From the NCBI GenBank assembly GCA_905209075.1, contig CAJLRL010000023.1:1-37759 (forward strand): 37,759 nucleotides of DNA, given 5' to 3'. Below the pieces are notes generated by a model, which saw only the letters and a list, made by a program, of their open reading frames with translations, searched no databases and had not been told where the DNA came from. The number at the start of each line of letters is the position of its first letter. Positions within the stretch are counted from its first letter, which is position 1. This document shows, in pieces, positions 8,966 to 17,856 of this stretch. The position numbers and the translations under genes are program-made. Source of the DNA: an uncultured Lachnospiraceae bacterium (GTDB lineage Bacteria; Bacillota; Clostridia; Lachnospirales; Lachnospiraceae).

Positions 8966-10201
8966 ATGAATCGATCTAATTGCATTGTCGCCCAGTCAGG
9001 CGGCCCAACAGTTGCTATAAACTCTAGTCTTGCCGGTGTTATTTCCGGTATTGCCAATTCAACAGAATACAACATCTGTTATGGTGCAGTCAATGGTATC
9101 TTAGGCATTCTGAATGAGGATTATCTCAATCTTTCGGAGATTTTCTCTGATGAAGAGTCTATAGAGAAATTAAAAACCACACCTGCCATGTATTTAGGTT
9201 CCTGCCGCCACAAGCTGCCAGACTACAAAGATGATGATTCACCATATGTATTTATTTTCCACCAGTTTGAAAAGCTTAATATAAAAGCCTTCTTTTATAT
9301 TGGCGGAAATGATTCGATGGATACCGTTTTAAAATTATCTGACTATGCATCCAAAATAAAAAGTGATATCAGAATAATCGGTATCCCAAAAACAATTGAT
9401 AACGATCTTTGCATGACAGACCACACACCAGGTTTTGGTTCTGCTGCAAAATATGTAGCATCATCTCTTCTTGAGATTGCCCATGATACTTTTATATATG
9501 CTGTAAAAAGTGTGACAATAGTTGAAATAATGGGTCGTGATGCCGGATGGCTCACAGCAGCTGCTGCACTTGCCAGAAATGATTATAACACTGCGCCTCA
9601 TTTTATTTATCTTCCGGAAGTCGATTTTGATCCGGTAAAATTTATTTCTGATATAAAAGAGGCTCTTTCAAAAACAAATAATGTAATAGTTGCTGTATCC
9701 GAGGGCATTCATGACGCATCCGGTGCTTATGTCACATCATCAGAGGCTTCAAATGATCAGTTCGGCCACCAGCAGTTAAGTGGTGCCGGAAAGGCTCTTG
9801 AATTTCTTGTAAAAGAACATATCGGTGTAAAAGTCCGTTCTGTAGAAATAAATGTATTGCAGCGCTGCGCTGCACACCTTGCTTCGCTTACCGATATAAC
9901 AGAATCATTCGAACAGGGAAATAAAGGGGTCGAACTTGCTTCATCCGGCATAACAGGCTCAATGGTCTGCATTAAAAGGACATCAAATGCCCCTTACACC
10001 ATTGAGTATTCGTATTCACCTATTTCAGAGATTGCCAACGAAGCAAAATCTATTCCTCGTGAATGGATAAACGATGACGGAAATGATATTAATCCGGAAC
10101 TGATCGAATATCTGCGCCCTCTGATCCAGGGAGAGGTAAATGTATCATACAAAAACGGAATTCCTGATTATATGGATGTTTCTCATTTACGTAAATGTTA
10201 A
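8966..10201 (+). CDS. 6-phosphofructokinase, probably pyrophosphate-dependent
   Basis: Phosphorylates fructose 6-phosphate in glycolysis. The 411-residue product carries the PFK signatures GGNDS (113-117), PKTIDND (141-147) and MGRDAGW (about 189). The Asp in the fourth position of GGND and the Lys of PKTIDND are the residues that in this superfamily block ATP and favour pyrophosphate, so I infer a reversible PPi-PFK. The third position is Asn where classic enzymes have Asp, a variant I recall in the longer clostridial/spirochaete-type clade. The ATG after AAGGAG at 8966 is preferred over an upstream in-frame ATG. The next gene begins 17 bases downstream, so the two are probably one transcript. 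Confidence 0.9.
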   Translation: MNRSNCIVAQSGGPTVAINSSLAGVISGIANSTEYNICYGAVNGILGILNEDYLNLSEIFSDEESIEKLKTTPAMYLGSCRHKLPDYKDDDSPYVFIFHQFEKLNIKAFFYIGGNDSMDTVLKLSDYASKIKSDIRIIGIPKTIDNDLCMTDHTPGFGSAAKYVASSLLEIAHDTFIYAVKSVTIVEIMGRDAGWLTAAAALARNDYNTAPHFIYLPEVDFDPVKFISDIKEALSKTNNVIVAVSEGIHDASGAYVTSSEASNDQFGHQQLSGAGKALEFLVKEHIGVKVRSVEINVLQRCAAHLASLTDITESFEQGNKGVELASSGITGSMVCIKRTSNAPYTIEYSYSPISEIANEAKSIPREWINDDGNDINPELIEYLRPLIQGEVNVSYKNGIPDYMDVSHLRKC

Positions 10202-10218
10202 AATAGCGGAGGTTACTA

Positions 10219-11664
10219 ATGAAAAAATTTCTCATTCCGTCTATAATAGTCGGAGTTTTATTGGCGCTATATCTGGGAATGTCGCTCTTTTTCTCATTCC
10301 ACTACTATCCGGATACCAAAATCGGTACTGTAAAATGCGGTCTTAAAACTTCTTCCTATGCAGTGGACAGAAACAAGCAGCTGGGTGAAGATTATATGCT
10401 ATCTGTAACTGACAGGAAAGGAAATAAATTCACATTGACCGGCAAGGATTTTTCATACGGATATGTTCCTTCCGGTGAAGAAGAAAAGATTCTCAAAAAA
10501 CAAAATGGCTTTGCATGGCCTGCTAATGTTTTCAAAACGCACCGCTACAATATAAGTGCATCTGCCACATATGACAAAGCTGCACTCGCCGCAAAAATAA
10601 ATGAATTGTCACTTTTCAATGACGATTATATTGAAGAGCCTGTAAACGCAGATGTAAAAATAGAAAACAAAAATTACGAAATAATTGATGAGGTTCCTGG
10701 AAATAAACCTGTTGCAGATCAGATAACTAAAGAAATCGAAACTGCACTTGATGATGCAGAAACATCGGTGACATTAAGCGACGATTGCTACGTGCGTCCC
10801 GAAATAACAAAAGATAGCGATGTCATTAAAAATTGTGTAAGCCAGATCCAGAATTTTATGAATTCTACCATACACTATGATATCGATGGTGCCGATGAAA
10901 ATTTAACATCGGAAGATATAGCAGATATGCTTACTATCAATGATGACTTTTCCGTATCTCTCAATGATAAAAGGCTTACCAAATATGTACAGCACCTCGC
11001 CTCCACTTACAATACATATGCTGATGTCAGAGCCTTTAAGACCTCATCCGGTGATGTCGTAAACATCGGCGGCGGTGATTACGGCTGGGTCATAAGTAAA
11101 ACAAAGGAGACTGAACAATTAAAGCAGGATTTAGCCGGAGGAGCTCCTGTTGAGCGTGAGCCTATATATGAACAGCGTGCAAAGCAGCGTACTCCTGACG
11201 ATATAGGAAACACATATGTTGAAATTGATTACACAAAACAGCACTTATGGTTTTATAAAGATGGCAGTCTGTTTCTTGAATCAGATATCGTTTCAGGCAA
11301 TCTAAGCGCAGATAATGGTTCTGTAGATGGCGTGTTTAAGATTGTATACAAGCAAAAAGATGCAACCCTTGTCGGTGAGACTTACCGTTCGGCAGTAAAC
11401 TATTTCATGCCTTTTGCTTACAATATCGGTCTGCACGATGCTAGCTGGCAGACCGAATTTGGCGGCGACCGCTACAAGACAGCCGGCTCCCACGGATGTA
11501 TAAATCTTCCACCGGATATTGCCAAAACGATCTTTGAAAACATCGAAACCGGAACTCCTGTAATAGCTTATTACAGGGAGCCTGTAACGCTTACAAATAA
11601 TGCTGCAAAAATGTCAAATGCTTACTCATATGTAAAGCCTGACGATGGCACACAGGCACAATAA
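10219..11664 (+). CDS. L,D-transpeptidase with YoaR-like domain, membrane anchored
   Basis: Forms 3-3 peptidoglycan cross-links or attaches molecules to the wall through a cysteine acyl-enzyme. The 481-residue product has an N-terminal uncleaved signal anchor (about 4-26), a long extracytoplasmic region resembling the putative peptidoglycan-binding YoaR/VanW-associated domain (about 90-320), and a C-terminal YkuD catalytic domain with the SHGCINLPP motif (catalytic Cys about 427) and its upstream His (GLHDASW). The ribosome site is GGAGG. It is probably co-transcribed with PFK, an unrelated function, and is closed by a strong terminator. Confidence 0.93.
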   Translation: MKKFLIPSIIVGVLLALYLGMSLFFSFHYYPDTKIGTVKCGLKTSSYAVDRNKQLGEDYMLSVTDRKGNKFTLTGKDFSYGYVPSGEEEKILKKQNGFAWPANVFKTHRYNISASATYDKAALAAKINELSLFNDDYIEEPVNADVKIENKNYEIIDEVPGNKPVADQITKEIETALDDAETSVTLSDDCYVRPEITKDSDVIKNCVSQIQNFMNSTIHYDIDGADENLTSEDIADMLTINDDFSVSLNDKRLTKYVQHLASTYNTYADVRAFKTSSGDVVNIGGGDYGWVISKTKETEQLKQDLAGGAPVEREPIYEQRAKQRTPDDIGNTYVEIDYTKQHLWFYKDGSLFLESDIVSGNLSADNGSVDGVFKIVYKQKDATLVGETYRSAVNYFMPFAYNIGLHDASWQTEFGGDRYKTAGSHGCINLPPDIAKTIFENIETGTPVIAYYREPVTLTNNAAKMSNAYSYVKPDDGTQAQ

Positions 11665-11671
11665 AAGAACA

Positions 11672-11733
11672 AAAAAATGAGACATACAGATCATTTGGGG
11701 AATCACCTCAATCATTCGTATGTCTCATTTTTT
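11672..11733. terminator. Bidirectional terminator after the L,D-transpeptidase gene
   Basis: Long hairpin with arms AATGAGACATAC and GTATGTCTCATT, an inner partly paired stem, and flanking A6 and T6 runs. It stops the plus-strand PFK/L,D-transpeptidase transcript and could stop the minus-strand ABC transcript arriving from the other side. Confidence 0.85.
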
Positions 11734-11745
11734 ATCTGATATTTA

Positions 11746-11891
11746 GTTACTGTTCACACGCAAGCTTGACACTGCGCTGTCAAGCTATGCGCCATAGTGT
11801 TAATTATTGAGTGATTACAGCCCTGCCTCGTAGAGGCATTTTAAATGGGCTGTAATCGTTGCTGGTCGCACTGTTAGGTGTGAACAGTAAC
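11746..11891 (+). repeat. Structured repeat, copy 1 (146 bp, perfect 14-bp terminal inverted repeats)
   Basis: The element begins GTTACTGTTCACAC and ends with its exact reverse complement GTGTGAACAGTAAC. Inside are two strong hairpins: AGCTTGACA/TGTCAAGCT around CTGCGC, and GATTACAGCCC/GGGCTGTAATC enclosing TGCCTC/GAGGCA. Bases 11746-11857 match the reverse complement of 20030-20141 with no mismatch over 112 bases. Bases 11858-11891 form a separate imperfect palindrome with TGTTAG at its centre. It carries no coding potential. It resembles a miniature inverted-repeat or REP-like element; no transposase is in view. The DNA from 11893 to 11953 holds nothing recognisable. Confidence 0.9.
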
Positions 11892-11953
11892 GATACATAT
11901 CATTGCTTCACACTGTCTGCTGCATAACACTGAAAAGTGCAGACAATACTGAT

Positions 11954-13693
11954 TTATTCAAACTGGCTGTTATACAGATTTGCATAAAATCCATTCTGTT
12001 TAAGAAGTGATTCATGATTTCCCTGTTCTATGATCTTTCCATCTTTCATCACAAGGATGATATCAGCTTCCCTTATAGTTGAAAGTCTATGCGCTACTAT
12101 AAAACTAGTCCTTCCATTCATCATCTTTAGGAATGCATTCTGTATCTTTATCTCTGTTCTCGTATCAATAGATGAAGTTGCTTCATCAAGTATGAGCATA
12201 GGAGGCAGGCACAGCATTACCCTTGTAATGCATAGCAGCTGTTTCTGTCCCTGTGAAAGATTTCCTCCATCCTCTGAAATAACAGTGTCATAGCCTTTAG
12301 GAAGACGCCTTATAAAGCTATGTGCATGTGATGCTTTTGCCGCTGCTATTATTTCATCATCAGTCGCATCCGGCTTTCCCATTACGATATTCTCTTTTAT
12401 CGTTCCATTTTTAAGCCATGTTTCCTGAAGCACCATTCCATAATTATTTCTAAGGCTCTCTCTTGTGATCTTTCTGATGTCATGTCCGCTAACAGAAATT
12501 GTGCCGCTGTCAACATCATAAAATCTCATAAGAAGATTTATAAGCGTTGTCTTTCCACATCCTGTAGGTCCTACTATCGCCACACGCTGTCCCGGCTCTA
12601 CATTAAGGTTAAATCCCTCTATAAGCTTCTTATCCGGCACATATGAAAAATAAACATCCTCTATATTTACTCTTCCGTCCGCCTCTTTTAGTTCAATCGC
12701 ATCCGGCTCATCCGGTATCTCCACATTTTCTTCTATAAGCTCAAAAATCCTCGCAGCACATGCAAGTGCATTCTGAAACTCCGTTATAACGCCTGAGATT
12801 TCATTAAATGGCTTCGTATACTGATTTGCATATGACAGGAAGCACGACAGCTGTCCGACTGTTATCCCGCCTGCAATTGCGGATACCGCCCCAAAAACAC
12901 CTACGCTTGCATACACTATACTGTTTACTACACGCGTTGAAGGATTTGTAAGACTTGAGAAAAATATAGCCCGCAGCGAATACTTCTGCAATCTTTCATT
13001 TATCTCATCAAACTGTTCTAACGATTCATCCTCATGATTAAATGCCTGGACAACCTTCTGATTTCCGATCACTTCATCTATAAGTGCTGTCTGTTCTCCC
13101 CTTGTCTTTGTCTGGAGCTGGAACATAGAATATGTCTTTTTTGTTATAAAGCTTGCCACAAACAATGATAATGGTGTAATAAGTACAACCACTATTGAAA
13201 TTTTTACATCGATCGTAAGCATGAAAATGAGTGTTCCTATTATCGTTGCTATCCCTGTAAAAAGCTGCGTGAATCCCATCAGAAGACCATCTGAAAATGT
13301 ATCAACATCAGCTATTATACGGCTCACCATATCTCCATGTGAATGACTGTCTATATATGACAGAGGCATCTTTTCTATATTTAAAAACGCATCATGCCTT
13401 ATATCCCTTACGATATTATATGTCATCCTGTTATTGCATATATTGGTAAGCCACTGTGCAAATGCAGCAATGACAACAACTACTGCTGCTTTAAGTAAAA
13501 TTACTTTCATCGCAGCAAAGTCAACATCACCCTTTCCCACGATAAGGTCTATCGCACGTCCTGTCAGTATTGGAAAATACAGTGTAAGTGCCACTGTGAT
13601 CACTGATAGGACAAGTGAAAATACTAAAACAGGAATATATCTTTTCATGTAGCTTAAAACTTTTTTAAATGTACCTGCCTTCGCCTTTTTCAT
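11954..13693 (-). CDS. ABC exporter, ATP-binding/permease half-transporter (second of a pair)
   Basis: A 579-residue half transporter with six membrane helices (about 15-310) fused to an ABC ATPase with Walker A GPTGCGKTT, signature motif LSQGQ and Walker B LLILDEATSSID. The Glu after Walker B is present, so this half has an intact catalytic site. With its upstream partner it forms a type IV exporter of the multidrug/lipid class (BmrC/BmrD, TM287/288 style). The ATG at 13693 follows AGGAGG and lies one base after the partner's stop codon, implying translational coupling; the longer in-frame start inside the partner gene is not supported. The substrate is unknown. Confidence 0.93.
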   Translation of the reverse strand: MKKAKAGTFKKVLSYMKRYIPVLVFSLVLSVITVALTLYFPILTGRAIDLIVGKGDVDFAAMKVILLKAAVVVVIAAFAQWLTNICNNRMTYNIVRDIRHDAFLNIEKMPLSYIDSHSHGDMVSRIIADVDTFSDGLLMGFTQLFTGIATIIGTLIFMLTIDVKISIVVVLITPLSLFVASFITKKTYSMFQLQTKTRGEQTALIDEVIGNQKVVQAFNHEDESLEQFDEINERLQKYSLRAIFFSSLTNPSTRVVNSIVYASVGVFGAVSAIAGGITVGQLSCFLSYANQYTKPFNEISGVITEFQNALACAARIFELIEENVEIPDEPDAIELKEADGRVNIEDVYFSYVPDKKLIEGFNLNVEPGQRVAIVGPTGCGKTTLINLLMRFYDVDSGTISVSGHDIRKITRESLRNNYGMVLQETWLKNGTIKENIVMGKPDATDDEIIAAAKASHAHSFIRRLPKGYDTVISEDGGNLSQGQKQLLCITRVMLCLPPMLILDEATSSIDTRTEIKIQNAFLKMMNGRTSFIVAHRLSTIREADIILVMKDGKIIEQGNHESLLKQNGFYANLYNSQFE

Positions 13694-13694
13694 C

Positions 13695-15437
13695 TTACAC
13701 TGCCTCCTTTTTTTCTTCTTTTTTAAACTGTGAATCATATATTTCCCTGTAGGTGTCACAGCTTGTAAGGAGTTCATCATGAGTTCCCATTCCGGCTATC
13801 TTTCCGTCATCAAGAACTATGATCTTGTCTGCAAATTGTATAGATGAAGTCCTCTGAGATACTATAAAGATAGTTTTATCTCCATGCATATTTTTAAGTG
13901 CCGCCCTTAATTTTGCATCCGTTGCAAAATCAAGTGCAGAAGCACTGTCATCAAGGATCAGTATATCAGGATCTTTTACAACCGCTCTTGCGATCGTAAG
14001 TCTCTGCTTCTGACCTCCAGACAGATTCTTTCCTCCCTGTTCAATCTCATATGAAAGTCCGCCTTCTTTTCCTTTTACAACATCCATAGCCTGCGCAATT
14101 TCCAAAGCTTTCCACATTTCTTCCTCTGTTGCATCCGTTTTTCCCCATTTAAGGTTTTCAGCTATTGTCCCATGGAAAAGAACTGCTTTCTGCATTACCA
14201 CACCGATTTTATCTCTTAATTCATCAACAGGATATTCTTTTACGTCATGCCCCTGTACCTTTACTGTACCATTTGATGCATCATAAAATCTCGGGATAAG
14301 GTTTACAAGGCTTGATTTACCTGAACCTGTTCCACCTATTATTCCTATCGTCTGTCCTTTTTCAACAGAAAAATCAATATCCGTAAGTGCTTCCTCTGAT
14401 GCCCCTGCATAGGTCATGCATACATTTTCGAATACAACCTCGCTGCAATTTTCCTTTTTAGCAGGAGTATTTCCGGATTCTGTTGATTTTATCGATGGCT
14501 CTATCGCAAGGACATCCGCTATCCTGTTTCCACTTGCGACCGCTTTTGTAACCTGGACAATAAGGTTTGCAAGCTTTATAAGTTCCACAAGTATCTGTGA
14601 CATGTAATTGACAAGCGCAACAACTTCACCCTGTGTGATCACTCCACCGTAAACCTGCTTTCCACCTGTAAAAATAACTACAAGTGTTGCACAGTTTATA
14701 ATTACAAAGGTAATTGGATTTGTAAGGGCTGAAATACGTCCGACAAGCATCTGCATCGCTGTGAGCGCCTCATTATCTGTATTAAATGAATCAATCTCAC
14801 TCTCCTGCTTATTAAAAGCCCTTATGACCCTCACACCCTCAAGGTTTTCACGCGTGTGCCCCAATACCGTATCAAGCCTGCTCTGCACTTTCTTATAGAG
14901 AGGGATCGTAACAAGCATTACTGAAAAAACAACGATGGATAAAAGCGGTATAGTTACAACAAACACAAGCGCAGCTTTTACATTTACCGTAAACGCCATT
15001 ACCATGGCTCCAAATACTATAAACGGAGAACGCAGGAAAAGTCTAAGGACCAGATTTACTCCTGACTGTACCTGATTTATATCGCTCGTCATCCTTGTGA
15101 TAAGTGTTGATGTTCCAACGGTATCCATGTCTGAAAAAGACAGACTTTCTATCTTTTCAAACAGCACATGCCTTAGTTTTGTTGAAAAGCCGACTGCCGC
15201 TTTTGCAGCAAAATACTGGGCCGTGGCAGCACTTGCAAAGCCCACTGCTGCAAGCAGTATCAAAACCCCTCCCATCCTGAAAATAAATGGATGATCCGCA
15301 CCACTTATACCTCTGTCGATTATTGCAGCCATAACAAGCGGAACTATAAGCTCAAACGAAGCTTCAAGCAGCTTGAAAAGTGGTGCAAAAAAACATTCTT
15401 TTTTGTATTCCTTCAGATAAGTTAAAATTTTTCTCAT
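13695..15437 (-). CDS. ABC exporter, ATP-binding/permease half-transporter (first of a pair)
   Basis: A 580-residue half transporter with six membrane helices in the first 310 residues and an ABC ATPase domain with Walker A GGTGSGKSS and signature LSGGQ. After Walker B it reads LILDDSASALD: the catalytic Glu is replaced by Asp, the usual mark of the degenerate half of heterodimeric exporters. The next gene has the intact site, so the two form an asymmetric heterodimer. It lies downstream of a DtxR-family regulator gene, separated by a terminator with an overlapping promoter, which suggests linked regulation, possibly by metal. Confidence 0.93.
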   Translation of the reverse strand: MRKILTYLKEYKKECFFAPLFKLLEASFELIVPLVMAAIIDRGISGADHPFIFRMGGVLILLAAVGFASAATAQYFAAKAAVGFSTKLRHVLFEKIESLSFSDMDTVGTSTLITRMTSDINQVQSGVNLVLRLFLRSPFIVFGAMVMAFTVNVKAALVFVVTIPLLSIVVFSVMLVTIPLYKKVQSRLDTVLGHTRENLEGVRVIRAFNKQESEIDSFNTDNEALTAMQMLVGRISALTNPITFVIINCATLVVIFTGGKQVYGGVITQGEVVALVNYMSQILVELIKLANLIVQVTKAVASGNRIADVLAIEPSIKSTESGNTPAKKENCSEVVFENVCMTYAGASEEALTDIDFSVEKGQTIGIIGGTGSGKSSLVNLIPRFYDASNGTVKVQGHDVKEYPVDELRDKIGVVMQKAVLFHGTIAENLKWGKTDATEEEMWKALEIAQAMDVVKGKEGGLSYEIEQGGKNLSGGQKQRLTIARAVVKDPDILILDDSASALDFATDAKLRAALKNMHGDKTIFIVSQRTSSIQFADKIIVLDDGKIAGMGTHDELLTSCDTYREIYDSQFKKEEKKEAV

Positions 15438-15476
15438 TTTCTTTTCTTTCCTTACTTTATTTGATTAAAATCCTGC

Positions 15477-15513
15477 AAAAAGACTTGTGGAGTTATACTC
15501 TACAAGTCTTTTT
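15477..15513 (-). terminator. Terminator between the DtxR-like gene and the ABC genes
   Basis: Perfect stem AGACTTGT.GAGT / ACTC.ACAAGTCT with a TAT loop and A5/T5 flanks. It follows the regulator's stop codon by three bases. A promoter-like pair of hexamers overlaps it (15492-15520). Confidence 0.85.
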
Positions 15514-15520
15514 GATTCAA
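15492..15520 (-). promoter_or_regulatory. Possible ABC-operon promoter inside the terminator
   Basis: On the minus strand TTGAAT (15515-15520) and TATAAC (15492-15497) are 17 bases apart. The -10 falls in the loop side of the terminator hairpin. It would start transcripts about 50 bases before the first ABC gene, solving the lack of other promoter room. Hexamer match alone is modest evidence. Confidence 0.4.
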
Positions 15521-15882
15521 CCCTTTGATATATGTTTTTTTATTGCATCAAAGCTTTCTGCACTTATAACATGCTCGATACGGCATGCATCCTCTGCCGC
15601 TACATTCGGATCGACACCAAGCCTTGTAAGGCAATCCGTAAGAAGCTCGTGTCTTTCATATATCATCTCAGCAATACTCATTCCCGACTCTGTCAGTGTG
15701 ATAAAGCCTGCATCACTTACAACTATGTTTCCCTTTTCCCTGAGATTTTTCATTGCGATACTTACACTCGATTTCTTAAATCCCAGCTCATTAGCGATGT
15801 CAACGGCACGTACCACCGGAAGTTTTTTGCTAAGTACAAGTATAGTCTCTAAATAATTTTCTGATGATTCATTGCTGTGCAT
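15517..15882 (-). CDS. DtxR/MntR-family metal-dependent regulator
   Basis: A 121-residue regulator with an N-terminal winged helix-turn-helix (about 5-65) and the family's dimerisation/metal domain, but no SH3-like third domain. Judged by alignment from memory to DtxR and MntR, the primary metal-site positions are Asn9, Glu12, His78, Cys100, Glu103 and His104. The Cys in DACRIEH is DtxR-like, Glu12 is MntR-like, and Asn replaces the usual Met or Asp, so metal preference (iron or manganese) cannot be assigned. The ATG at 15882 follows an AGGGGGA ribosome site; an upstream ATG extension is unsupported. Palindromes at its own promoter suggest autoregulation. Confidence 0.88.
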   Translation of the reverse strand: MHSNESSENYLETILVLSKKLPVVRAVDIANELGFKKSSVSIAMKNLREKGNIVVSDAGFITLTESGMSIAEMIYERHELLTDCLTRLGVDPNVAAEDACRIEHVISAESFDAIKKHISKG

Positions 15883-15920
15883 CTTAGGTCCCCCTGCTCT
15901 ATAAATTAATTTGTAGGGAT

Positions 15921-15950
15921 ATTGTAACATAACAATATAGTTGTTGACAA
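15921..15950 (-). promoter_or_regulatory. Promoter of the DtxR-like regulator
   Basis: On the minus strand TTGTCA (15945-15950), 18 bases, then TACAAT (15921-15926), about 40 bases before the ATG. The -35 lies inside an inverted repeat. Confidence 0.5.
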
Positions 15951-15975
15951 CTAATAAATGTTAGTGTATACTAAC
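15938..15975. promoter_or_regulatory. Two palindromic operator candidates upstream of the DtxR-like gene
   Basis: TAGTTGTTGACAACTA (15938-15953; arms perfect around a TG centre) overlaps the -35, and GTTAGTGTATACTAAC (15960-15975; arms GTTAGT/ACTAAC) lies 22 bases upstream, centre to centre. TTAG/CTAA arms recall DtxR-family operators. The position suits repression by the gene's own product. Bases 15976-16053 hold nothing else I recognise. Confidence 0.5.
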
Positions 15976-16053
15976 TATCGAATCAGAAAATACGTATACA
16001 TGATATTTATTTATAGACGATATTAATTATACGTTACAGCCATTTAAATGTTC

Positions 16054-16085
16054 AAAAAAAGACCGACTGATCATCGGTCTTTTTG
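16054..16085 (-). terminator. Terminator after the PAS-GGDEF-EAL gene
   Basis: Minus-strand stem GACCGA/TCGGTC with a seven-base TGATCAG loop and flanking A/T runs (T7 on the minus strand), eight bases after the stop codon. Confidence 0.85.
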
Positions 16086-16092
16086 TCTGCCA

Positions 16093-17796
16093 TTAATTGC
16101 AGGCGGATGCAGCTTTTTCTTCTTTGTGTAAAATAAACCTGTCGAAAAATTCCTGTCTCTTACATGGTCTGCTGTAATAATATCCCTGTATGTAATTAGG
16201 ATTAAGCCTGTTTAGTTCTTTAAGCTCTTCATTTGTCTCAACACCCTCCAGGCATATTTTAAGATCTATGCTATGTACGAGTTCTATTATATTTTCCATA
16301 AGCTGATTTTCATATTTATGTTTTAACGCCTTTACGGTAAAGCCTCTGTCGATCTTTACTATATCAGGAGTAAGACGGCTTATACTTGAAAGATTAGAAT
16401 ATCCTGTACCGAAATCATCGATTGCAATGAGTACCCCAAACTTCTTAAGGCTGTCCCATACTCTTTTTACGATCATTGTATCCTCAAGATATCCGCTCTC
16501 TGTCATTTCCATTATTATGCTGTCCGGTTTTATGCCATACTGTGCGATAGAATTAAATACATCATTTAAAATCGCACTCTTAAGTATCTGCACATATGAA
16601 AGATTAATAGAGACTTTAAAATCGGGATAATATTCCTGACACTTCTTACACATCGAAACAGCCCGGTCCAGTATCCATTTTCCAACAGGAATGATAAGTC
16701 CGCTCTCCTCAAGCAGAGGCACAAACTCCATAGGAGATATGAATTCTCCAGTTGCTGTAGTAAACCTGAGCAGGCTTTCTGCTGCATAAAGCTTCACACC
16801 ATCCTCCCCTGCTGTCATTATAGGCTGAAAAACAAGATCAAATCCTTCGAAATCATTTCCAACAGATTTTCTGAGCTGTGCAAGGATCTTTCTTTTTCTA
16901 AGAAACAGATCATAATCTTCCTGTTCAAAAACATACACCTGATTTCTTCCCCTGTTCTTTGCCTCGCCAAGTGCAAACTCTGAATATTTCATTATATCAG
17001 CATATTCCGGATTCTCCATTTCCTTTACGGAAATTATTCCACCAGATATCGTATATACCGCCTCAAAATTATTTTTTTCGATTTCCATTTCGAGTTCTCT
17101 TTTTATGTTTCTGTATAATTCATATATGCTGTCAAGCTTACTTTTCCGGGATATATCTAATATCATAAACTCATCTGCCACGATATGATATACAACCTGA
17201 TTTTCATTTGTGCATTTTCTTATACAATCTGCAACAGATTTTAAGACAATATTGCCATACTGGTTTCCAAACGACTCACTTATATTTTTAAAACCATCTA
17301 CTCCGATCCTTAAAATAAAACCGACATCTGACATCTTATCAGCATCTGCAATATAATCTCTCATTGCAATGCTCTGTAAAAATCCACTTATATTGTCAGC
17401 CCTCGCCTCAAGTCCTATCTCATTTATGCATCCGATCATGAATTCCGGTATCCCATCGTCATCTGCGAGCACACGTCCCCTGCAGTTTATCCAGACAGGG
17501 CGTTTTTCTTTGTCAAGCCATCTGTATTCAAGATTATGTATATTCTTTTTTCCTGTCTGTAATTTTTCAAGATCCTCTGCAAGTAACTGATAGTCACGGG
17601 CATCCACAAATTTTTTGTGTGTATTCATCACATCCGTAAACAGGCTGCTTGGTATCGCAAAACGCTGCAATGCTTTTTCCGATATAAAATATTTGTCATT
17701 CTTTAAATCAATAACATATGGATAATCATCCATACACGAAGAAAACTCTGATATTACTCTGCAAAACTCATCAAATGAAAAATCACTTTTTCCCAT
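16093..17796 (-). CDS. PAS-GGDEF-EAL protein, probable c-di-GMP phosphodiesterase
   Basis: A 567-residue cytoplasmic protein with a PAS-like sensor (about 20-130), a GGDEF domain (about 145-300) whose active site reads VADEF instead of GGDEF and is therefore probably inactive as a cyclase, and an EAL domain (about 310-560). The EAL motif reads ESLLR, keeping the catalytic Glu; the other expected residues are present (NLS, EMTES, DDFGTGYS, VKID, EGVET). I infer c-di-GMP hydrolysis tuned by the PAS and the inactive GGDEF. No membrane segment. AAGGAG lies nine bases before the ATG. It follows the aminotransferase gene by 60 bases and ends at a terminator. Confidence 0.92.
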   Translation of the reverse strand: MGKSDFSFDEFCRVISEFSSCMDDYPYVIDLKNDKYFISEKALQRFAIPSSLFTDVMNTHKKFVDARDYQLLAEDLEKLQTGKKNIHNLEYRWLDKEKRPVWINCRGRVLADDDGIPEFMIGCINEIGLEARADNISGFLQSIAMRDYIADADKMSDVGFILRIGVDGFKNISESFGNQYGNIVLKSVADCIRKCTNENQVVYHIVADEFMILDISRKSKLDSIYELYRNIKRELEMEIEKNNFEAVYTISGGIISVKEMENPEYADIMKYSEFALGEAKNRGRNQVYVFEQEDYDLFLRKRKILAQLRKSVGNDFEGFDLVFQPIMTAGEDGVKLYAAESLLRFTTATGEFISPMEFVPLLEESGLIIPVGKWILDRAVSMCKKCQEYYPDFKVSINLSYVQILKSAILNDVFNSIAQYGIKPDSIIMEMTESGYLEDTMIVKRVWDSLKKFGVLIAIDDFGTGYSNLSSISRLTPDIVKIDRGFTVKALKHKYENQLMENIIELVHSIDLKICLEGVETNEELKELNRLNPNYIQGYYYSRPCKRQEFFDRFILHKEEKAASACN

Positions 17797-17856
17797 CTAT
17801 CCATGCTCCTTCAATTTTAATGTTCTGCTGTCACAGACATTACTAAATTTCAGTCA

